A stretch of DNA of 64,000 bases from Paenibacillus ehimensis NBRC 15659. GTDB lineage: Bacteria; Bacillota; Bacilli; Paenibacillales; NBRC-103111. The stretch is taken from NCBI RefSeq assembly GCF_004000785.1, contig NZ_BILX01000007.1, forward strand, positions 62,001 through 126,000. The letters are read 5' to 3'. Under the pieces are notes generated by a model. The model did no database searches. It was not told where the DNA came from and saw only the letters and a program-made list of their open reading frames with translations. The translations under genes were made by a program, and so were the position numbers. Shown here piece by piece: positions 44,797 through 53,961 of this stretch. Numbering within the stretch: the first letter of the stretch is position 1; the number at the start of each line of letters is the position of its first letter.

Positions 44797-47700
44797 GTGT
44801 TTTTACGAAATCAGTTTTACTGGAGAAAGCGGATGGCCCTGCTGCTCATTGTGGCGCTGGTGTTCGGGAGCTTCTCCGGCGGAATCGCCCCGCTGAAAGC
44901 GGATGCGGCTCCAGGGAATGTCCTCCCTTCATGGGCGGACAAAGCGGTTTTATGGCTTAAAGCGGATGCGGGTGTCACTCCTGCGACTTCCGATCCGGCC
45001 TCCACGCTAACCGGCTGGGAGGATCAGACGGGCACGGTCGGTTTTCAAGTCTACGGAACGCCGGGCTATCGGGCCGGCGGCGTCAACTTTAATCCCGTCG
45101 TTACCTTTTCGAACAAGGACGCTCTAGATGGCTATTTGAGCGGTAAGCAAAAGGTTAATTATGCCGATGGGTACGCCGTATTCAAGGGAAGCGGCACCGT
45201 CGTAGGCTCCGTGTACAATTTGTCGAACTATGGAGCTGCCGTTTTTGGAAGTCAAGACAATAAGCTTTATGTAGGTAATGGTACGAATTACACGTACTAT
45301 CAATATTCTTTTAACACCGGCACTTCTAAGGCCAGCCATCACTTGGCCGGATATGACATCTCAACCGGCTCCAAGAAATCTAAAGCTGATGTGAGTGTGA
45401 ACGGGAAAAGCGGAGAGGCGAGCTTAAATAATGGAAGCTATCCCGTGCCGGCTTCGTTAGAATTCGCTCCAATGATTGGAGGCACTAGCAGCGGCTGGTC
45501 GAATTATGACGGAGAGATTGCAGAGGTAATCCTTTTTTCCGAAAGCACCGCTGCAAACCGAAGCAAAATTGAAAGCTATCTCGCGTTGAAATATGGTATT
45601 ACCTTGAACGGAGGCCAGTCGGACTACGTTGACAGCGCAGGCAGCCCATTTTGGTCTAAAGAGGCGAATGTCGGTTACGGCAATCGCATCACAGGCATCG
45701 GCAAAGATTCCGGCAGCGGGCTGGAGCAAAAGCAGTCCAAGTCCCAGGATAACGGAGCTCTGGTTACGATTGCGGCAGGAACGGAAATCTTGGCCTCCAA
45801 TAAAGAATTTGCGAGCGGCAGTATTGTTAATGACACATCCTTCTTGATGTTCAGCGATAATAATGGCGCTGCAACTTACAGTAAGGATGTCGACAATTCG
45901 AATCTGAAGCGGATGGAACGTGTCTTCAAGTTCGCTAAAACGAACTGGGCCGATCGAGAAATCACCTTGCAGCTGGATGGGATCGGTACGAAGCCGACCT
46001 ATTTGGTAATCAGCGATAATTCCGGATTCACGGGGACGACGGCTGCTTTTCCGCTGGATGCAACAGGAAAAGTGACGATCAACAGCGACGCGCTAAAAGA
46101 CGGTTCGTACTTTACATTCGCTGAGGGAGAGCGTATCACGAATGCCCCGGGAGGAGTAAGCGGCGCATCGTTATGGCTGAAAGCGGATAAAGACGCCGCG
46201 GCGGCGGGAGGACAACTGACCGGCTGGACCGATCAGACGAATACGAACCAATTTACGATTGTAGGAACACCGGAATATAAGACTGGCGCAGTCAATTTCA
46301 ATCCGGCTGTCACGTTTGAGAATACGGCGAAAGCCAGTCAAAATCCGAATGAGGTTTTAATCGGCAGCAAGGAAATTCGTTTCAAAGAAGGGTATGCGGT
46401 TTTCAAGCAGAGAGCGGGGACGGTCGTAGGTTCCGCAGCTCCTCGTCCAGGCGGTTATGGAGCAGGTCTCTTCGCGGGCTGGAGCAATAAATTGTGGATC
46501 GGTAACGGAGCGCTCGTCACTTATCACGGTTTTCCGTTCCGCGATGCAAGCCGATATCATTTGGCCGGTTTTGATCTGGCCAATTCGGGGGACTCTCAGG
46601 GCAGACTGGATGGCGTGCCCCAACCCATGACCAGAAACAAGACATTCAACGAGATTACATTTACCCCGGTCATCGGAGGCACTTTCGGCGGGGGAAGCAC
46701 GAACAATTGGGATCATTACAAAGGCGATGTGGCTGAGGTTGTCCTTTTTCCCGCAAGCAAAACCGAGCTTGAGAAGCAGCGGGTTGAAAGCTATCTGGCA
46801 CTGAAATACGGTTTGACGCTGAATAAAGGCAAAACGGATTATGTAACCAGCAACGGGTCGGACAAGATATGGACGGCTTCGAGCAATGCGGGTTACGGCA
46901 ACCGGATTACCGGCATCGGCCGCGATAATGGAAGCAATTTGCTGCAAAAGCAATCCAAATCTCAGGAAGAAGGCGCTTTGGTAACCATTGCTTTGGGCAA
47001 TGAGATTAAAGCGACGAATGCGGAAAATACGAATTCCGTAGCGGACTTATCCTTCTTCGCGTTCAGCGACAACGGCGGAACGATCAAGTATGACGATGTC
47101 ATCAAGGAAAATCAACAAACGCAGCAGCATGATTTGAAGCTGATGAAGCGGGAATTCAAGGTAGAGAAAACGAACTGGCAGGACGCGGACATCACGTTGA
47201 AGCTGGATACGGCAGCGGACAACCCGGCTGTCCGGTACTATCTGGTCATCCGGGACGCAGCCGGGACGACAACAGAGCTTATTCCGTTGAATACGGCGGG
47301 TGAAGCGACGATTGACAGCAGCAAGCTTGCCAATGGCTCTCTGTTCTCTTTTGCGAAGGTGAACAAAGACAAGCTGCAAGTCAATATCAGCGGGGTTCAG
47401 GGCCTGACCAAAGAAAGCTACACCCCGGAAAGCTGGACTGCGCTGCAGAACGCTTTGACGTCGGCAGCAGCCGTACTGGCTAACCCGAACGCTACCCAAG
47501 AAGAGGTCGATGCGGCGCTGGCTGCTTTGGAAGCCGCACGGCAAGGCTTGGAGAGCACCTATGCCAAGCTGCAAGCCAAAGCGGACGAAATCAAGGGCGA
47601 GCTTGATCTCGGAAGCTTGAAAGAAGGAGATTATACGGCCGAAAGCTGGGGACAGTTGACGACCGCGTTGTCCGAGGCGAACGCTTTGTTGAAGAAAACG

Positions 47701-50325
47701 CCGTCGGCAACCCCGAGCGAGCTGGGACAAACGTTGTCGAAGCTGGAGATGGCAAGAAAGACTTTGGTAGACTTAAGCCAATTGCGCGACAAAGAGGCCG
47801 AGATTACGGCCGAAAAGCTGCCGGCAGACGGCTACACCCAAGCGAGCTGGCAAGCGCTGCAAGATGCGTTGACCAACGCACGGAACGTATTGGCTAAGAC
47901 GAATGCGACCCAGGCGGAGGTTGATGCTGCGAAGGACGCGCTGATAGCAGCAAGAGCGGCATTGGAGGCCGTTGGAAAAGACGTTCTGCAAGCGAAAGTC
48001 GACAACATCAACAGCGAAGGCTTGGCAGAAGCGAACTTCACTCCGGAAAGCTGGGCAACTTTGCAACAGGCGCTGGCGAACGCAGCGGCTGTGCTGAACG
48101 ATCCGAACGCCACGCAAGCGGAAGTTGACGCGGCCCTGGCTGCGTTAGAAGCGGCAAGAGCCGGCCTTGTCCCTGTAGATGCAGGAGTGAACAAAGCCGC
48201 GCTGCAAGCGAAAGCGGATGAAATTCACAGCGAGGGCCTGGTAGAAGCGAACTTCACTCCGGAAAGCTGGCAGGCCTTGCAAAAGGCACTGGCCGAAGCC
48301 AAGGCGGTGCTGAGCAATCCGAACGCTACACAAGCGGAAGTTGACGCGGCCTTGGCTGCGCTGGTAACTGCACGAAATCAATTAAACCGGTCGGATGCCG
48401 TGCTTGGGAAGCTGGATGTGGTCGATTCGAAGAACGGCAATCCAATCGCGTTGTCTCCGGTGTTTGACGGGAATAAATCCTTGAATTATGAGGCTGTGGT
48501 ATCGAATGCCGTCTATGGTGTCGGCATCGCTCCGCAAGCGCTCAATCCGAATAGCAAGATTACGGTCACCTTGAACGGCCAAGAGGTTAACGCAGCGGCT
48601 TGGGATAACCTGCCTCTGAAGGAAGGCCGGAATGTGATCCAGGTGGAAGTGACCGACCCGAACGGGAAGAAAAATAGTTACACGATTGAAATTTTGCGCG
48701 TCTCCAGCAAGCTGGCTTCGCTGACGCCTTCTACCGGAAGTCTGAATCCGGCCTTCGATCCGGACAAAGAAGCCTACACGATGAGCGTACCGAACAGCGT
48801 TTATCAGCTTGGATGGACACCGGTGGCGCTGGATCCGAATGCAATCATCGAAATCAGTGTCAACGGTGGGGCGTTTACAGCCTTGACTAACGGAAAGGCC
48901 AGCCCGGACTATGCGCTGAACGTTGGCGCCAACACGATCGTCGTCAAGGTAACCGACCGGAACGGCGAAGTGAAGCAGTATACGATTACCGTAACAAGAG
49001 CGTCCGACTCCACCACATCAAGCGGAAACGGTGGGGGCTCGTACTGGGGAGGCGGAGTAGCTTCTAACCCGGCAGGTATCGAAACGAGCGTGAACGGTAA
49101 GGACGCTTCGTTTGCTACGGGAACGACGGAGCAATCCGACGGCCGTACGCGTACGACGATTCAAGTCGACGCAGGCAAGCTGAACGATCTGTTGTCGCAA
49201 GGCCAAGGACAGAAGCTCGCCATCCGCATTCCGAAGGAAGGCGATGTCCGGGTGGATGGCTTGACGGCTGAGATGGTCAAGCGTCTGGCCGATACCGGCT
49301 CGCGCCTGGAAATCAGCAGTTTGCTCGCGATTTATCCGGTTCCCGGCAAACAATTGGACTTGGATGCCATTGCGAAGCAATGGAATCATGCAGCGCTTGG
49401 CGATATTGCGGTCCATGTTGATATTAAGCGTTCTTCGGCCACACAGATCGAAAGTGCCCGCAGCAAGGCGACGGCAGAAGGATACGAGCTGCTCGTCGAT
49501 CCGGTCGATCTCGATTTGACCTTTACCCGCGAGGGAAGGACGGTCAGAGCGGGACAATTGAGCGGATATGCCGCGAAATACATTGCGCTGCCTGAAGGCA
49601 TCGATCCGAATCGCATCACGACAGGCGTTATCGTCAACCCGGACGGAACCGTGTTCCACGTTCCGACGGTCGTTACGAAAATGAACAACCGATATTTTGC
49701 CATGATCAACGATTTGCGCAGCCATGGCACGTACTCCGTCATCTGGAATCCGCAGGACTTCGATGATGTGAAGAACCATTGGGCGAGAGCGGAAGTGAAC
49801 AATATTGCAGCGAGACTGGATCTTGCGGGAACGGGGAACAATACGTGGTCGCCGGATCGCAGTGTGAACCGTTCCGAGTTTGCGGCCATCGTCGTCTCCG
49901 GTCTGGGTCTCATGCGCCAGGATGCGCCGCAGAGCACATTCCATGATGTTTCTTCGTCGGCTTGGCACCATCATGCCGTGACCATTGCCAATGAATTCGG
50001 CATCGTGCTTGGCTATGAAGATAGCTCATTCCGACCCGAACAGCAGATCACCAGAGAGCAGGGGATTGCCATGATTGCCCGCGCGTATCGTGTGATCGAT
50101 CCGCAAAAAACGATTGCTCCGGGTGAGCAGGATCCGCAACTCTCGTCGTTCGGTGATGCGAAGAACGTCTCTTCTTGGGCGAAGGAAGCTGTAGCTATGA
50201 TGGTTGCAGCCGGCATCGTCGAAGGAAAAGACGGGCAGCTGCTGAAGCCGCAAGACAGCATGACGCGTGCGGAAACCGCCGCACTTATTCAAAGGCTGTT
50301 AAGAACAACGCATCTTATCGATTGA
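44797..50325 (+). CDS. giant SLH-domain surface protein with LamG-like, FIVAR and cadherin-like domains
   Basis: 1842 residues from a GTG with GTGAGGAGG upstream. Signal peptide 1-36 (RKRMALLLIVALVFGSFSGG). Two LamG-like modules of about 280 residues, each ending in a conserved GYGNRITGIG motif (residues about 40-440 and 450-850). Five FIVAR-type three-helix repeats (about 855-1197), each with A-x-W..L..AL and PNATQAEVDAAL. Two cadherin-like beta-sandwich domains (about 1205-1405). A Gly-rich linker, a beta domain, and three SLH domains at the C-terminus (FDDVKNHWARAEVN, FHDVSSSAWHHHA, FGDAKNVSSWAKE) that anchor the protein to secondary wall polymer. A carbohydrate-binding or adhesion role is likely. 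Confidence 0.85.
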   Translation: MFLRNQFYWRKRMALLLIVALVFGSFSGGIAPLKADAAPGNVLPSWADKAVLWLKADAGVTPATSDPASTLTGWEDQTGTVGFQVYGTPGYRAGGVNFNPVVTFSNKDALDGYLSGKQKVNYADGYAVFKGSGTVVGSVYNLSNYGAAVFGSQDNKLYVGNGTNYTYYQYSFNTGTSKASHHLAGYDISTGSKKSKADVSVNGKSGEASLNNGSYPVPASLEFAPMIGGTSSGWSNYDGEIAEVILFSESTAANRSKIESYLALKYGITLNGGQSDYVDSAGSPFWSKEANVGYGNRITGIGKDSGSGLEQKQSKSQDNGALVTIAAGTEILASNKEFASGSIVNDTSFLMFSDNNGAATYSKDVDNSNLKRMERVFKFAKTNWADREITLQLDGIGTKPTYLVISDNSGFTGTTAAFPLDATGKVTINSDALKDGSYFTFAEGERITNAPGGVSGASLWLKADKDAAAAGGQLTGWTDQTNTNQFTIVGTPEYKTGAVNFNPAVTFENTAKASQNPNEVLIGSKEIRFKEGYAVFKQRAGTVVGSAAPRPGGYGAGLFAGWSNKLWIGNGALVTYHGFPFRDASRYHLAGFDLANSGDSQGRLDGVPQPMTRNKTFNEITFTPVIGGTFGGGSTNNWDHYKGDVAEVVLFPASKTELEKQRVESYLALKYGLTLNKGKTDYVTSNGSDKIWTASSNAGYGNRITGIGRDNGSNLLQKQSKSQEEGALVTIALGNEIKATNAENTNSVADLSFFAFSDNGGTIKYDDVIKENQQTQQHDLKLMKREFKVEKTNWQDADITLKLDTAADNPAVRYYLVIRDAAGTTTELIPLNTAGEATIDSSKLANGSLFSFAKVNKDKLQVNISGVQGLTKESYTPESWTALQNALTSAAAVLANPNATQEEVDAALAALEAARQGLESTYAKLQAKADEIKGELDLGSLKEGDYTAESWGQLTTALSEANALLKKTPSATPSELGQTLSKLEMARKTLVDLSQLRDKEAEITAEKLPADGYTQASWQALQDALTNARNVLAKTNATQAEVDAAKDALIAARAALEAVGKDVLQAKVDNINSEGLAEANFTPESWATLQQALANAAAVLNDPNATQAEVDAALAALEAARAGLVPVDAGVNKAALQAKADEIHSEGLVEANFTPESWQALQKALAEAKAVLSNPNATQAEVDAALAALVTARNQLNRSDAVLGKLDVVDSKNGNPIALSPVFDGNKSLNYEAVVSNAVYGVGIAPQALNPNSKITVTLNGQEVNAAAWDNLPLKEGRNVIQVEVTDPNGKKNSYTIEILRVSSKLASLTPSTGSLNPAFDPDKEAYTMSVPNSVYQLGWTPVALDPNAIIEISVNGGAFTALTNGKASPDYALNVGANTIVVKVTDRNGEVKQYTITVTRASDSTTSSGNGGGSYWGGGVASNPAGIETSVNGKDASFATGTTEQSDGRTRTTIQVDAGKLNDLLSQGQGQKLAIRIPKEGDVRVDGLTAEMVKRLADTGSRLEISSLLAIYPVPGKQLDLDAIAKQWNHAALGDIAVHVDIKRSSATQIESARSKATAEGYELLVDPVDLDLTFTREGRTVRAGQLSGYAAKYIALPEGIDPNRITTGVIVNPDGTVFHVPTVVTKMNNRYFAMINDLRSHGTYSVIWNPQDFDDVKNHWARAEVNNIAARLDLAGTGNNTWSPDRSVNRSEFAAIVVSGLGLMRQDAPQSTFHDVSSSAWHHHAVTIANEFGIVLGYEDSSFRPEQQITREQGIAMIARAYRVIDPQKTIAPGEQDPQLSSFGDAKNVSSWAKEAVAMMVAAGIVEGKDGQLLKPQDSMTRAETAALIQRLLRTTHLID
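47365..48387 (+). repeat. five in-frame FIVAR repeats
   Basis: Coding repeats of about 190-215 bp inside the SLH protein gene. Units 4 and 5 (about 47986-48165 and 48199-48387) are most alike, sharing gaagcgaacttcactccg and cgaacgc(c/t)ac(g/a)caagcggaa blocks, which suggests recent duplication; units 1-3 have diverged. Confidence 0.8.
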
Positions 50326-50340
50326 TTTGTAAGCTAAACG

Positions 50341-50380
50341 ACCACTGCCGGGCTTCAAGACCGGGGGTGGTTGTTTTTTT
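50341..50380 (+). terminator. terminator after the SLH gene
   Basis: CCAC..CCGG pairs with CCGG..GTGG around a CTTCAAGA-type loop, followed by TTGTTTTTTT. Confidence 0.9.
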
Positions 50381-50433
50381 GAAAGTGTTGATTGCGCCAT
50401 GGTCTTCAAATTTTATTGGCCGTTAATCTTTTC

Positions 50434-50462
50434 TTGACACGTCTAATCATTAGGCTTAGTAT
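50434..50462 (+). promoter_or_regulatory. promoter of the GntR regulator gene
   Basis: TTGACA at 50434-50439 and TAGTAT at 50457-50462 with exact 17-bp spacing; a strong sigma-A promoter. Transcription would begin near 50468, just before the operator. Confidence 0.7.
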
Positions 50463-50474
50463 AAGGGTGTGGGC

Positions 50475-50491
50475 AATTGGGTGATCCAATT
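50475..50491 (+). promoter_or_regulatory. operator AATTGG-N5-CCAATT at the regulator promoter
   Basis: Perfect 6-5-6 dyad AATTGGGTGATCCAATT immediately downstream of the predicted start of transcription of the GntR gene. A second perfect copy lies before the neighbouring operon. Position fits autorepression. Confidence 0.75.
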
Positions 50492-50529
50492 ATCCGAAAG
50501 TAACGTTATTCATGGAAAGGTAATGGACA

Positions 50530-51234
50530 ATGACCATTAAAAAAATAAAATACCACCGGGTCTATGAAGATGTCATTGAGCAGATTGAAAATATCATTCT
50601 CGAAGGCAACCTTGCTCCGGGGGACGTGCTGCCTACGGAACGGGAGCTGGCCCAAGCGTTCGGCATCAGCCGCGGCACGCTGCGCGAAGCTTTCCGCATT
50701 CTGGAGCGGGAGGGATTGATCGAAACCCGTCCGGGAGGCGGCCGTTTCCTCAGTAAAAACCTGGCGAAGGCGGAAGATACGAAGCGCATCCTCGAAAATA
50801 TCGAGCGGGCGACGATTATCGAGCTGCTGGAGGCAAGGGAAATTTTCGAGACAGGCATCGTGGAGCTGGCGGCGGTCCGGGCGACCGAGCAGGATATTGC
50901 GGAAATTGAAAGCGCTCTAGAGCGTTGGGGGACGATCGACAGCGACTCCGACGATCCCGTCAATCCCGATCAGGCGTTCCATCTCTCGATCGCCAAAGCG
51001 ACGCACAACGTCGTGCTGGTGAACCTGATCGACCTGCACATGGACCTTTTGCAAAAAACGCTGACCAAGACGGTCGATATCCCGGGCCGCAAAAGCGAAG
51101 TGTACAAGGAGCATGACGCCATTCTTCAAGCGATCAAGGAAAAAGATCCGGCAAAAGCCAAAGCGGCGCTCCTGCATCATCTCCAGCAGGTGAAGCAAAA
51201 TGTTTCTGCGAACAAAGCGGAGTCAAACGGATGA
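50530..51234 (+). CDS. FadR-type GntR transcriptional repressor
   Basis: 234 residues. N-terminal winged HTH of GntR type (YEDVIEQIENIILEGNLAPG, PTERELAQAFGISRGTLREA, EGLIETRPGGGRFL). C-terminal FadR/FCD helical domain from about 85 (IIELLEAREIFETGIVELAA) with the Asp/His residues that often bind a metal (NPDQAFHLSIAKATHNVVL, YKEHDAIL). Effectors of such regulators are usually pathway intermediates. Regulates itself and the following operon, judging from the two identical operators. Confidence 0.88.
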   Translation: MTIKKIKYHRVYEDVIEQIENIILEGNLAPGDVLPTERELAQAFGISRGTLREAFRILEREGLIETRPGGGRFLSKNLAKAEDTKRILENIERATIIELLEAREIFETGIVELAAVRATEQDIAEIESALERWGTIDSDSDDPVNPDQAFHLSIAKATHNVVLVNLIDLHMDLLQKTLTKTVDIPGRKSEVYKEHDAILQAIKEKDPAKAKAALLHHLQQVKQNVSANKAESNG

Positions 51235-51255
51235 TCAGCATCCTTTTGACGTTTA

Positions 51256-51272
51256 AATTGGACCACCCAATT
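51256..51272 (+). promoter_or_regulatory. second operator AATTGG-N5-CCAATT before the catabolic operon
   Basis: AATTGGACCACCCAATT, a perfect dyad with the same half-sites and spacing as 50475-50491 but different centre, 22 bp after the GntR stop and 70 bp before the AtuA-like start. TTGACG at 51246-51251 may be the -35 box, so the site would cover the promoter core. Confidence 0.75.
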
Positions 51273-51342
51273 ACCCAATATCCAAAATATGTGTGAGATG
51301 GTGGAATACAGATAAACGTAGCGGATAGGACGGAGGAGTCAT

Positions 51343-52710
51343 ATGGCAAAGGACGAGTTCAAAATTTTGGCCCCTTGCGGGATGCTGGGCTACGGGTTTC
51401 CGAAGTCCTCCTTTATGAACGGGATGGCTTGCGGCCCGGATGCGATTGTGGTGGACGCCGGCTCCACCGACGCGGGGCCTCATAAATTGGGCGCAGGCAC
51501 GGCGATTGTCAGCAAGCAGGCCTGCAAGAAGGATCTCGAAATCATCATAACCGAGGGAGTCAACGCAGGCATCCCGGTCATTATCGGGTCGGCCGGTGGA
51601 AGCGGCGCACAGGTTCATGTGGAGTGGACCCGGGAGATCGTCATGGAAATTCTGCAAGAGCACGGGATCCGCGGCATCAAGGTAGCGACGATCTGGGCGG
51701 ACATTCCTCACGAGGTGGTGGCGTCGAAGCTGGAAGCAGGCCAATGCGAGCCGCTGGGCCTGACCGTTGCGCCGCTGACGCCGGAACGGCTTGCGGCTAC
51801 CAGCCGCATTGTCGCGCAGATGGGGCACGAACCGATTATTGCGGCGTTGGAGGAGGCGGCAGACATTATTATTTGCGGCCGCGCGTACGACCCGTCGCCC
51901 TTCGCGGCTGTGGCCATGCATCATGGCTATGATCCGGCGCTTGCTTACCATCTCGGCAAAATCCTGGAGTGCGCCGCGCTTTCCGCGGAGCCGGGAACGA
52001 CGAAGGACTGCATGCTCGGTATCTTGAAAGCGGATTCGTTTATTGTGCGGCCGCTCAATGAAGCCCGTAAATGTACCGCGGTGTCGGTGGCAGCGCACAC
52101 GTTTTATGAGAAGGATCACCCGTACATTTTGCACGGACCGGGCTTGGTACTCCATCTGGAGCATTGCGTTTTTACGGAGCTTGGAGACGGCAGCGTCGAA
52201 GTGCGCGGCAGCCGGATCTCCGAGACGCCGGTGTACAAGATCAAGCTGGAAGGCGCGATGAAGGTGGCTTACCGCACGTTTGTCGTCGCAGGAGTCCGCG
52301 ATCCGCTGCTGATCGCGAAGATCGAAGAGGTCGAAGAGCTGGTCAAGCAGCAGGTGCGCGACTATTACAGCGAGGTTTCGCCTGACGACTACAAGATTCA
52401 TTTCATCAACTACGGCCTCGACGGGGTGTTGGGCGAGCTGGAGCCGCAGCGCAAGCCGGCGCATGAGCTGGGGATCGTGTTCGAGGTCGTCGCCAAGACG
52501 CAGGAGCTGGCCAATGCGGTATGCAGCTCGGTCAGATCGACCTTCCTGCATTACGGGTATGAAGGAAGAAAAGCGACGGCAGGGAACTTGGCGTTTCCGT
52601 TCGCCCCGAGCGACGTGCCGTTCGGCGCGGTGTACGAGTTCTCCGTTTACCACCTGATGGAAGTCTCGGACGGACTCGAAATGTTCCCGACCGATTATGA
52701 AGAGGTGTAA
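51343..52710 (+). CDS. AtuA-like protein (DUF1446)
   Basis: 455 residues, full-length for the acyclic terpene utilisation AtuA-like family: FKILAPCGMLGYGFP opening, IVVDAGSTDAGPHKLGAG, GSAGGSGAQVHVEW, ADIIICGRAYDPSPFAAVA and HGPGLVLHLEHCVFTELGDG. The family name comes from the citronellol/geraniol locus of Pseudomonas, but these proteins also occur in unrelated sugar or acid catabolic operons, always paired with a DUF4387 protein. Catalytic function unknown. First gene of the operon, with an upstream operator. Confidence 0.85.
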   Translation: MAKDEFKILAPCGMLGYGFPKSSFMNGMACGPDAIVVDAGSTDAGPHKLGAGTAIVSKQACKKDLEIIITEGVNAGIPVIIGSAGGSGAQVHVEWTREIVMEILQEHGIRGIKVATIWADIPHEVVASKLEAGQCEPLGLTVAPLTPERLAATSRIVAQMGHEPIIAALEEAADIIICGRAYDPSPFAAVAMHHGYDPALAYHLGKILECAALSAEPGTTKDCMLGILKADSFIVRPLNEARKCTAVSVAAHTFYEKDHPYILHGPGLVLHLEHCVFTELGDGSVEVRGSRISETPVYKIKLEGAMKVAYRTFVVAGVRDPLLIAKIEEVEELVKQQVRDYYSEVSPDDYKIHFINYGLDGVLGELEPQRKPAHELGIVFEVVAKTQELANAVCSSVRSTFLHYGYEGRKATAGNLAFPFAPSDVPFGAVYEFSVYHLMEVSDGLEMFPTDYEEV

Positions 52711-52714
52711 ACCT

Positions 52715-53026
52715 ATGAAGCTATTCGATGCGGCGGCCGTCCTGCGCAGCAAAAACAGCGGTCCCTTTGAAATTACGGTAGACGTGCTGTTCGATGATCC
52801 GGCCATTTATTACAAAATCAAAGAGCAAGGCCTGATCAATAAAGAGCTCGTCTCGCGGCTCTACAATATTGAGCGGCATCACATTACGCAGATCGTCTTC
52901 TTCGATCAGGCGCTTGGATTCAAAATAACGTTTGCGAGAAAGGTTTCGTCGGGCACCTTCCTGGACCGGGACGTGTACGGGGCGCAGCAGCATGCGCCGT
53001 TGATGGAACTGGAGATCAACTTGTGA
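52715..53026 (+). CDS. DUF4387 protein, partner of AtuA
   Basis: 103 residues (MKLFDAAAVLRSKNSGPFEI, ending QQHAPLMELEINL). DUF4387 proteins sit directly after AtuA-like genes, or are fused to them, so a complex is likely. The ATG at 52715 is preceded by GAGGTG; the ORF also opens six codons upstream within the previous gene. Function unknown. Confidence 0.82.
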   Translation: MKLFDAAAVLRSKNSGPFEITVDVLFDDPAIYYKIKEQGLINKELVSRLYNIERHHITQIVFFDQALGFKITFARKVSSGTFLDRDVYGAQQHAPLMELEINL

Positions 53027-53046
53027 TCCGTCAGGAGGTGTAACGG

Positions 53047-53949
53047 ATGAAAGCGTATTCGAAGCTGAATCGAATATGGGCCGATAAAATGCTTTATCTC
53101 ATGCTTCTCCCGTGTCTCGCGTATTTCGTCATTTTCCATGTGTGGCCGATTATCGGCATGAAGCTGGCCTTTTACGAATACCGGATTCTCGGAGATCATG
53201 TGTATGTCGGGTTTAAATATTTCCGCGAGCTGTTCAGCACGCCCATATTTTCCAATGTCCTAGCCAATACATTAATCATTAGCGCGATGAAAATGTTTCT
53301 GATTTTTCCGATCCCGATCCTGTTCGCACTGATGCTCAACGAGTTCGCGAACGGCAAATTCCGCAAGGCGGTGCAGGTCGTCTCCTACTTGCCTCACTTC
53401 CTGTCGTGGGTCGTTATTGCGGGGATTTGGTTCGAATTTCTCTCCCCGTCTACGGGAGCGGTGAACGAGCTGATCAAGGCGCTCGGCTTTCCGCCGCAAG
53501 ATTTCCTGACGGATAAAGGAAGTATCCGGTGGGTGCTGATTGCGAGCGAAGCTTGGCGCAGTATCGGGTGGGACTCGATTATTTTCCTGGCTGCGATCAT
53601 GGGCGTCAGCCCCAGCTTGTACGAAGCGGCTTATGTCGACGGGGCAACCCGCTGGCACATTGTGACGCGGGTGGTGCTGCCGCATCTGTACGTCCCGATG
53701 GTGACGATTTTTATCCTGAATGTCGGCTTCATTATGAACGCCGGGCTCGATCAGGTGCTGAACTTCACCAACGATTCCGTCAACAGCCAGATCGATATTA
53801 TCGATACGTACGTGTACCGTGTCGGCTTGATCAACGGGCAGTATTCGTTCGCTACAGCGGCCAACCTGTTCAAGAGCCTGATTGGCGTCGTGCTCGTCCT
53901 GTCCACTCATTTTATCTCGAAGAAATTGACCTCGAAAGGCGCATGGTAA
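53047..53949 (+). CDS. ABC sugar-type permease, LplB-like
   Basis: 300 residues with six membrane spans. The EAA loop that contacts the ATPase is visible as LYEAAYVDGATRWHIVTRVV. Belongs to the LplB/YtcP-class of carbohydrate importers common in Paenibacillus. AGGAGG precedes the ATG. Partner permease follows 12 bp later. No ATPase gene is present; such importers usually share MsmX-type ATPases. Confidence 0.9.
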   Translation: MKAYSKLNRIWADKMLYLMLLPCLAYFVIFHVWPIIGMKLAFYEYRILGDHVYVGFKYFRELFSTPIFSNVLANTLIISAMKMFLIFPIPILFALMLNEFANGKFRKAVQVVSYLPHFLSWVVIAGIWFEFLSPSTGAVNELIKALGFPPQDFLTDKGSIRWVLIASEAWRSIGWDSIIFLAAIMGVSPSLYEAAYVDGATRWHIVTRVVLPHLYVPMVTIFILNVGFIMNAGLDQVLNFTNDSVNSQIDIIDTYVYRVGLINGQYSFATAANLFKSLIGVVLVLSTHFISKKLTSKGAW

Positions 53950-53961
53950 GGGGGTGCCAAG

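Noticed and set aside
47365-48387. Regularly spaced repeats that could suggest a CRISPR or satellite array
   Set aside because: Repeats are in frame, 190-215 bp long, diverged, and encode three-helix FIVAR modules of the SLH protein.
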